17,197 nt of DNA from Sphaerochaetaceae bacterium (GTDB lineage Bacteria; Spirochaetota; Spirochaetia; Sphaerochaetales; Sphaerochaetaceae): contig JALNVT010000030.1 in the NCBI GenBank assembly GCA_023231265.1, positions 1 through 17,197 of the forward strand, in the 5' to 3' direction. Below are positions 13,452 through 17,197 of the stretch, piece by piece; position 1 is the first letter of the stretch; each line of letters starts with the position of its first letter. A program made the translations under genes and the position numbers. The notes below the pieces were generated by a model that was given only the letters and a program-made list of their open reading frames with translations, was not told the origin of the DNA and did not search any database.

Positions 13452-14750
13452 TTAACTGATATCTTTTATATCTTTTTTGTAAAATATTTCCTTATCAACA
13501 CCACCATTAAGGTTTGCAATTACTGTTGTACATACTGCATCACCTGTGATATTAACAGCTGTTCTTGTCATATCAAGAATTCTATCGATACCCATGATAA
13601 GAGCAATAGCTTCAATTGGAAGACCAACTGAGTTGAATACCATAGTCAATGTGATTAGACCAACACTTGGAACACCAGCTGTACCAATAGATGCAATAGT
13701 TGCAGTACCGATAACAGTGATGTAATCAGCCATTGAAAGCTGAATACCATATGCCTGAGCTGCAAATACTACTGCAACACCTTGCATTATACTTGTACCA
13801 TCCATATTGATTGTAGCACCTAGAGGAATTGTGAATGATGATATCTTCTTAGAAACGCCAAGTTTTTTCTTAAGAGTTTCAATTGAAAGAGGAATTGTAG
13901 CATTTGAAGTTGCTGTTGAAAAAGCAAAAGCCATTACTGGGAAGAATTTCTTCAAGAACACAACAGGACTCAAACCTGTACTTGCTTTCAATAATCCTGT
14001 ATATACAAAGAAACATTGAACAAATAGAGCAAGTAATACTGCTAACATATACTTCAACATTGGTAAGAAAGCACTGAATCCAGTGGATGCAAAAGTTCTT
14101 GCTATCAAGCAGAAAACACCAAAAGGAGCTGCTTTCATAACTAGCATGGTCATTTCCATCATAACATCATTGAATTCATTGAAGAAGTTACTCACTGTTG
14201 TAGCTTTATCATCAAGTCTTGTTAATATGATACCAATGAATAATGCAAAGAATATTACCTGAAGCATCTTACCGTTTGTCAAACCATAAAAAATATTGGT
14301 TGGAATGATATTCAACAAAGTCTGTGTTATTGGAGTTTTTGTTGAAATTGTTACATTATCTGCAGCTTGAATTGCATTCATGTTCAAACCAATACCTGGA
14401 TCGATGAAGTTTGCAACTGTAAGAGCAACTGTTATAGCCAATGCTGTGGTAACTAAATAGAAACCAATTGTTCTTATACCTACTTTACCAAGTTGTTTTG
14501 TATCACCAATAGCCATACTACCACATACAAGTGAACAGAATACCAATGGAACAACAAGCATCTGCATCAATCTAATGAAACCTTGTCCAACAACATAGAA
14601 TATACCATCAATGAAAACAGTATCTCTTACATATCCCTGTGGAATTAGATAGTTAAAAAGCAGTCCAACTAACGCACCGCCAATCAAGCCAATAAATATT
14701 TGAGAAGTCAATCCCAACTGTTTCTTTGTTTTTTTTACTTCTTTACTCAC
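13452..14750 (-). CDS. Dicarboxylate/amino acid:cation symporter (DAACS, Glu/Asp type)
   Basis: Inner-membrane secondary transporter of the GltP/GltPh family, about 432 aa, importing an acidic amino acid or dicarboxylate with Na+ or H+. Family marks: QMLVVPLVFCSLVCG in TM2, the serine-rich hairpin AFSTATSNATIPLS, the cation/substrate motif GATINMDGTS in TM7, and ILDMTRTAVNITGDAV in TM8. The arginine of MTRT matches the residue that binds the substrate side-chain carboxylate in GltPh, favouring Glu/Asp over neutral amino acids. I start it at GTG 14750 (SKEVKKTKK follows), because AAGGA lies nine bases upstream and the GTG shares one base with the stop of the reductase gene. An ATG at 14792 would overlap that gene by 43 bases. 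Second gene of a two-gene operon, ended by a strong terminator. Confidence 0.9.
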   Translation of the reverse strand: MSKEVKKTKKQLGLTSQIFIGLIGGALVGLLFNYLIPQGYVRDTVFIDGIFYVVGQGFIRLMQMLVVPLVFCSLVCGSMAIGDTKQLGKVGIRTIGFYLVTTALAITVALTVANFIDPGIGLNMNAIQAADNVTISTKTPITQTLLNIIPTNIFYGLTNGKMLQVIFFALFIGIILTRLDDKATTVSNFFNEFNDVMMEMTMLVMKAAPFGVFCLIARTFASTGFSAFLPMLKYMLAVLLALFVQCFFVYTGLLKASTGLSPVVFLKKFFPVMAFAFSTATSNATIPLSIETLKKKLGVSKKISSFTIPLGATINMDGTSIMQGVAVVFAAQAYGIQLSMADYITVIGTATIASIGTAGVPSVGLITLTMVFNSVGLPIEAIALIMGIDRILDMTRTAVNITGDAVCTTVIANLNGGVDKEIFYKKDIKDIS

Positions 14751-15595
14751 TATTTTGATTCCTTTATATATTCTTGTAATGCATCTTGCCAAGATTTTGC
14801 TTTGTACTTATTTTCAATTCTTATGATAAAATTATCTAATACTGCATAAGTTGGGTGATTCATAGAATATTCAGAATCAGACTTATGAACTTCATGAACG
14901 ATTGTGTTATCAAGGCCAGCCTGTTTCAAAATTTCTTTAGCAAAATCAATTCTGCTACATCTACCACCACAGGTGAAATGGTAAGTACCATACTCGTTTG
15001 TGTTGATTATGTATAAAATAAATCTTGCTAGCTCTTTAGCACTTGTAGGTGAGCTGCTTTGGTCTCTTGATATATTCAGAGCCTCTCCACGCTTTGCTTT
15101 ATCAAGGATGTAAGTTACAAAGTTCTGACCTTCGCCATAAACCCAACTGGATCTGATGATGAAATGCTTTGGAGCGAATTCTTTAACAAAATTCTCACCA
15201 CATTCTTTTGATTTACCATATTCAGAAATAGGATTGGTCTTATCAAATTCAGTAATAGGAGAATCACTTTTTCCATCAAAAACATCATCTGTTGATATTT
15301 GAACAAGCTTGGCATTGATCTTAAAAGCTGCGATTGCAACATTTCTTGCACCTAAGGCATTGACCTTGTAAGCAAGCTCAGGATTGTCCCTGCATTCTTT
15401 CTCATTAGCGATACCAGCACAGTTAATAATTACCTGTGGTCGATTTGACTTACAGAAGTTTAAAACTTCATCAAGATCTGTTATATCCAATACTTCGTGG
15501 TCTGTATCAAAAACTTCGTAACCTAAAGGGTTTAAGATCTCATTGATAGCAGTACCAATTTGTCCTGTGGATCCAGTAATCCAGATTTTTAACAT
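14750..15595 (-). CDS. rmlD: RmlD-like sugar-nucleotide reductase (extended SDR)
   Basis: NAD(P)-dependent short-chain dehydrogenase of the extended type, 281 aa, closest in pattern to dTDP-4-dehydrorhamnose reductase (RmlD/RfbD). It shows the nucleotide-binding GSTGQIG (8-14), VIINCAGIANEKECRDNPE (near 55-73), STDDVFDG (101-108; STDYVFDG is usual), the catalytic YxxxK as Y126-K130 in YGKSK, RSSWVYGEGQNFV (near 148-160) and DQSSSPTSAKELA. The usual partners rmlA, rmlB and rmlC are not nearby, so the rhamnose role is only a family-level guess; related SDRs act on other nucleotide sugars. AAGGA lies about 11 bases before the ATG. The stop TAG overlaps the GTG start of the symporter gene by one base, a common sign of translational coupling. 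Confidence 0.82.
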   Translation of the reverse strand: MLKIWITGSTGQIGTAINEILNPLGYEVFDTDHEVLDITDLDEVLNFCKSNRPQVIINCAGIANEKECRDNPELAYKVNALGARNVAIAAFKINAKLVQISTDDVFDGKSDSPITEFDKTNPISEYGKSKECGENFVKEFAPKHFIIRSSWVYGEGQNFVTYILDKAKRGEALNISRDQSSSPTSAKELARFILYIINTNEYGTYHFTCGGRCSRIDFAKEILKQAGLDNTIVHEVHKSDSEYSMNHPTYAVLDNFIIRIENKYKAKSWQDALQEYIKESK

Positions 15596-15648
15596 ATTTT
15601 TTCTTTTCCTTTAAAAATAATTTGTGTTTCAGTTTATAATTAAGCAAA

Positions 15649-15664
15649 GAGTTTGCTCAAACTC
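15649..15664. promoter_or_regulatory. Palindrome at the transcription start of the reductase/symporter operon
   Basis: GAGTTTG-CT-CAAACTC has perfect 7-base arms. It begins one base downstream of the predicted -10 and covers the expected start site, the classic place for a repressor operator. Alternatively it could form a 5' hairpin in the message (6-base-pair stem, GAGC loop). The regulator is unknown. Confidence 0.5.
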
Positions 15665-15665
15665 G

Positions 15666-15695
15666 ATTATACAATAGACATAAAAACAATGTAAA
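15666..15695 (-). promoter_or_regulatory. Promoter of the reductase/symporter operon
   Basis: On the minus strand TTTACA (15690-15695), an 18-base spacer and a consensus TATAAT (15666-15671) form the best promoter match in the window, with a predicted start near 15659 and a leader of about 65 bases. A 12-base palindrome lies just upstream and another directly downstream. Confidence 0.6.
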
Positions 15696-15702
15696 TAATT
15701 AA

Positions 15703-15714
15703 TATAACGTTATA
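15703..15714. promoter_or_regulatory. TATAACGTTATA palindrome upstream of the reductase promoter
   Basis: A perfect 12-base palindrome centred on CG, seven bases upstream of the -35 box. Its AACGTT core also occurs in the palindrome at 106-115 before the sugar operon. It could be a regulator site, but AT-rich palindromes of this size are not rare in such DNA. Confidence 0.25.
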
Positions 15715-15741
15715 AATGATTAAATATAAGATAAACTTGTC

Positions 15742-17127
15742 TTAATTTAAATCTAACATCTCATATTCTTCAAATAAAATCAAATGGTCACTTGATTTAG
15801 CCAATCTCATGATATCATCAGAGAAGCCAGTTACTGAGAATAAACCGTATATAATATCTTTTTCATTGAGAAATTTAGCCTTTTCTTTTAATCTATGATA
15901 AATTCTCATATCCACTGGTTTTGTCTTGAAAAACTTACATTCACCTAAAAAAACTTTATAGGTTTCATTGTCCTTTGAAACAACATCTATTTCAATAGAA
16001 TTGGAATTGTTCCAATAACCACCCAATGTAGATGCTGTCCATTCAAATTGCCCACTGCTCACTGTATCTTCAAACAATTGTTGGCATATTGATTCAAATA
16101 CCATACCTTGATATTGATATTCAAAGACTGTATCAAAATGTTCAAGCGCATTCTTTTTGAGCCCTCTATCTAACTCGGATAAATATGGATACATGAAATT
16201 GTAGTAAAAATTTAAAAAATTATTGTCGATAGAATATAAGAATTTATTACTTTTTGAATCTCCTTTTAAAACAAGTGAAATATTTTTTTTAATCAGAAGA
16301 TGCCTTTCAAGATTAGCTAATGAATATTTAATCAGATGTTCTTTAATATTCAATGAATTGGCAATAGCTGTAGCAACTGTTTCACCTCTTCCTACTGCAG
16401 TAAGAACAGCACTATCTCTGGAACCAATGTTATCTGATAGAATCTGTTTTTTTTCTCTATAAAAATATCCAGATGGATCGAAAAATTCCTCTTCAACAAA
16501 AGCACGTATTTTCTTTGACTCTGCAATATTTAAATAAATAGGTATTCCGCCTGTTATTGAATACAACCTCACTTGCTCTTTGAAAGATCTTGTACTCATC
16601 AGTTTGCAGGCATCTGTGAATGAAAGCTCATTCACTTGAATTGTATCAATTACAATATCGGCAATTGGACTCCTTGCAGAAGTACAATCTCTCATAAGTT
16701 TTACATTTGAACCACATAAAATGACCTGTATTTTATGCTTTTTAAGCTTTTTGGTCCAAACCTCTTTGAATACAGATAAGAACTTTTTGTTCTCATGGAT
16801 AAGATTTGAAAATTCATCGATAACAAGAATATTTTTATAGCTATCATCAATATGTTTAAGATAAAAAGAAAAAGCATCATCCCAAGTTCTTATTGGCATC
16901 TTTGAATTGATTTTATATGTTGATGAAAACTGCTCAACAAAAGAAATGATATTCATCTGTTCATCAAAGGCAGGTGGAAGAAAATAGAAACTGCTCTTAT
17001 TTGAAAGGAACTTTTGAATTAAAGTTGTTTTCCCGCATCTTTTTTTACCCAATATAATGAGCAAGCTATGGTCCAATTTATAATAAGATTCAAGTAACTT
17101 AAGTTCATTATCTCTTCCCACAAACAT
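15742..17127 (-). CDS. Archaeal-type AAA ATPase with DUF234 (PD-(D/E)xK-like) domain
   Basis: STAND/AAA-type ATPase of the family found widely in archaea and anaerobic bacteria, 461 aa. After MFVGRDNELKLLE come the Walker A motif GKKRCGKT (27-34), Walker B ILVIDEF (100-106), a sensor-like VILCGSN near 155 and the RLYSITGGIPIYL segment typical of the family. A winged-helix-like region follows (about 245-285). The C-terminal DUF234 part (about 310-461) has IDVV and GECKF, matching the D...ExK core of PD-(D/E)xK nucleases (D381, E396, K398). The cellular function of the family is not established. I start at ATG 17125-17127, since GAAGAGG lies five bases upstream and the family normally begins at FVGR; an upstream ATG would add 23 unrelated residues reaching the window edge. 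It is transcribed in the same direction as the reductase genes but separated from them by a promoter. Confidence 0.85.
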   Translation of the reverse strand: MFVGRDNELKLLESYYKLDHSLLIILGKKRCGKTTLIQKFLSNKSSFYFLPPAFDEQMNIISFVEQFSSTYKINSKMPIRTWDDAFSFYLKHIDDSYKNILVIDEFSNLIHENKKFLSVFKEVWTKKLKKHKIQVILCGSNVKLMRDCTSARSPIADIVIDTIQVNELSFTDACKLMSTRSFKEQVRLYSITGGIPIYLNIAESKKIRAFVEEEFFDPSGYFYREKKQILSDNIGSRDSAVLTAVGRGETVATAIANSLNIKEHLIKYSLANLERHLLIKKNISLVLKGDSKSNKFLYSIDNNFLNFYYNFMYPYLSELDRGLKKNALEHFDTVFEYQYQGMVFESICQQLFEDTVSSGQFEWTASTLGGYWNNSNSIEIDVVSKDNETYKVFLGECKFFKTKPVDMRIYHRLKEKAKFLNEKDIIYGLFSVTGFSDDIMRLAKSSDHLILFEEYEMLDLN

Positions 17128-17197
17128 ATTTACCTCTTCAATAAAAAGATTACTCCTTTTAAGGAATATTTTGAATAGTGGTCTAACAGAATCCAAC

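Noticed and set aside
14751..14792. Upstream ATG for the DAACS symporter
   Set aside because: It would overlap the reductase gene by 43 bases and add residues not typical of the family; the GTG at 14750 has AAGGA at nine bases.
15728..15743. Weak inverted repeat at the end of the ATPase gene as a terminator
   Set aside because: The stem is short, AT-rich, overlaps the stop codon and has no clean T-run.
17128..17196. 23-residue N-terminal extension of the AAA ATPase
   Set aside because: The family begins at FVGR, and GAAGAGG lies five bases before the internal ATG.
1..17197. Mobile elements, CRISPR arrays, RNA genes
   Set aside because: No transposase or integrase genes, no spaced direct repeats and no tRNA-like or rRNA-like segments were visible in the gaps, all of which are shorter than 300 bases.

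Overview
The window is a 17.2 kb AT-rich stretch that looks like part of the chromosome of an anaerobic, fermentative, host-associated bacterium. I favour a spirochaete (Treponema/Sphaerochaeta-type). The main hint is the sugar-binding protein, whose signal peptide ends in FA-GGQ, a style common in spirochaete periplasmic proteins. The consistent use of AGA arginine codons fits a low-GC genome but does not settle the phylum. I see no rRNA, tRNA, CRISPR array, transposase or phage gene.

Left half, plus strand (181-8867): a carbohydrate-uptake locus of six genes. In order these are a family-1 solute-binding protein, two CUT1-type permeases, a YesM-type sensor histidine kinase, a YesN-type AraC response regulator (overlapping the kinase by 13 bases), and a cytoplasmic GH31 glycoside hydrolase. 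No ATPase gene is present, so the importer probably uses a shared MsmK/UgpC-type ATPase encoded elsewhere. The logic is to sense an oligosaccharide outside, induce the locus, import it intact and cleave it inside.

Middle, minus strand (11984-8926), convergent with the sugar locus: a pyruvate formate-lyase operon with an unusual architecture. The catalytic core (681 aa, with the Cys-Cys pair) and the glycyl-radical domain (82 aa, with the RVSGY radical glycine) are separate genes. Each has its own ribosome-binding site, and they are followed one base later by the radical-SAM activating enzyme. Stops in both relevant frames and the dedicated Shine-Dalgarno make a sequencing frameshift unlikely, so I read this as a naturally split, two-subunit pyruvate formate-lyase. 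The core also carries an extra C-terminal tail with a CxxC. This is the most interesting item in the window.

Right part, minus strand: a YhaM-type OB-fold/HD 3'-5' exoribonuclease with its own promoter candidate and intrinsic terminator. Next comes a two-gene unit of an RmlD-like SDR reductase whose stop overlaps the GTG start of a Glu/Asp-type (DAACS) symporter. That unit has a good promoter with a palindrome at the expected transcription start and a clear terminator. Last is an archaeal-type AAA ATPase with a C-terminal PD-(D/E)xK-like DUF234 domain.

Metabolically, the sugar locus and the PFL operon can be read as the import/hydrolysis and pyruvate-cleavage ends of one fermentation. That link is inference from proximity only.
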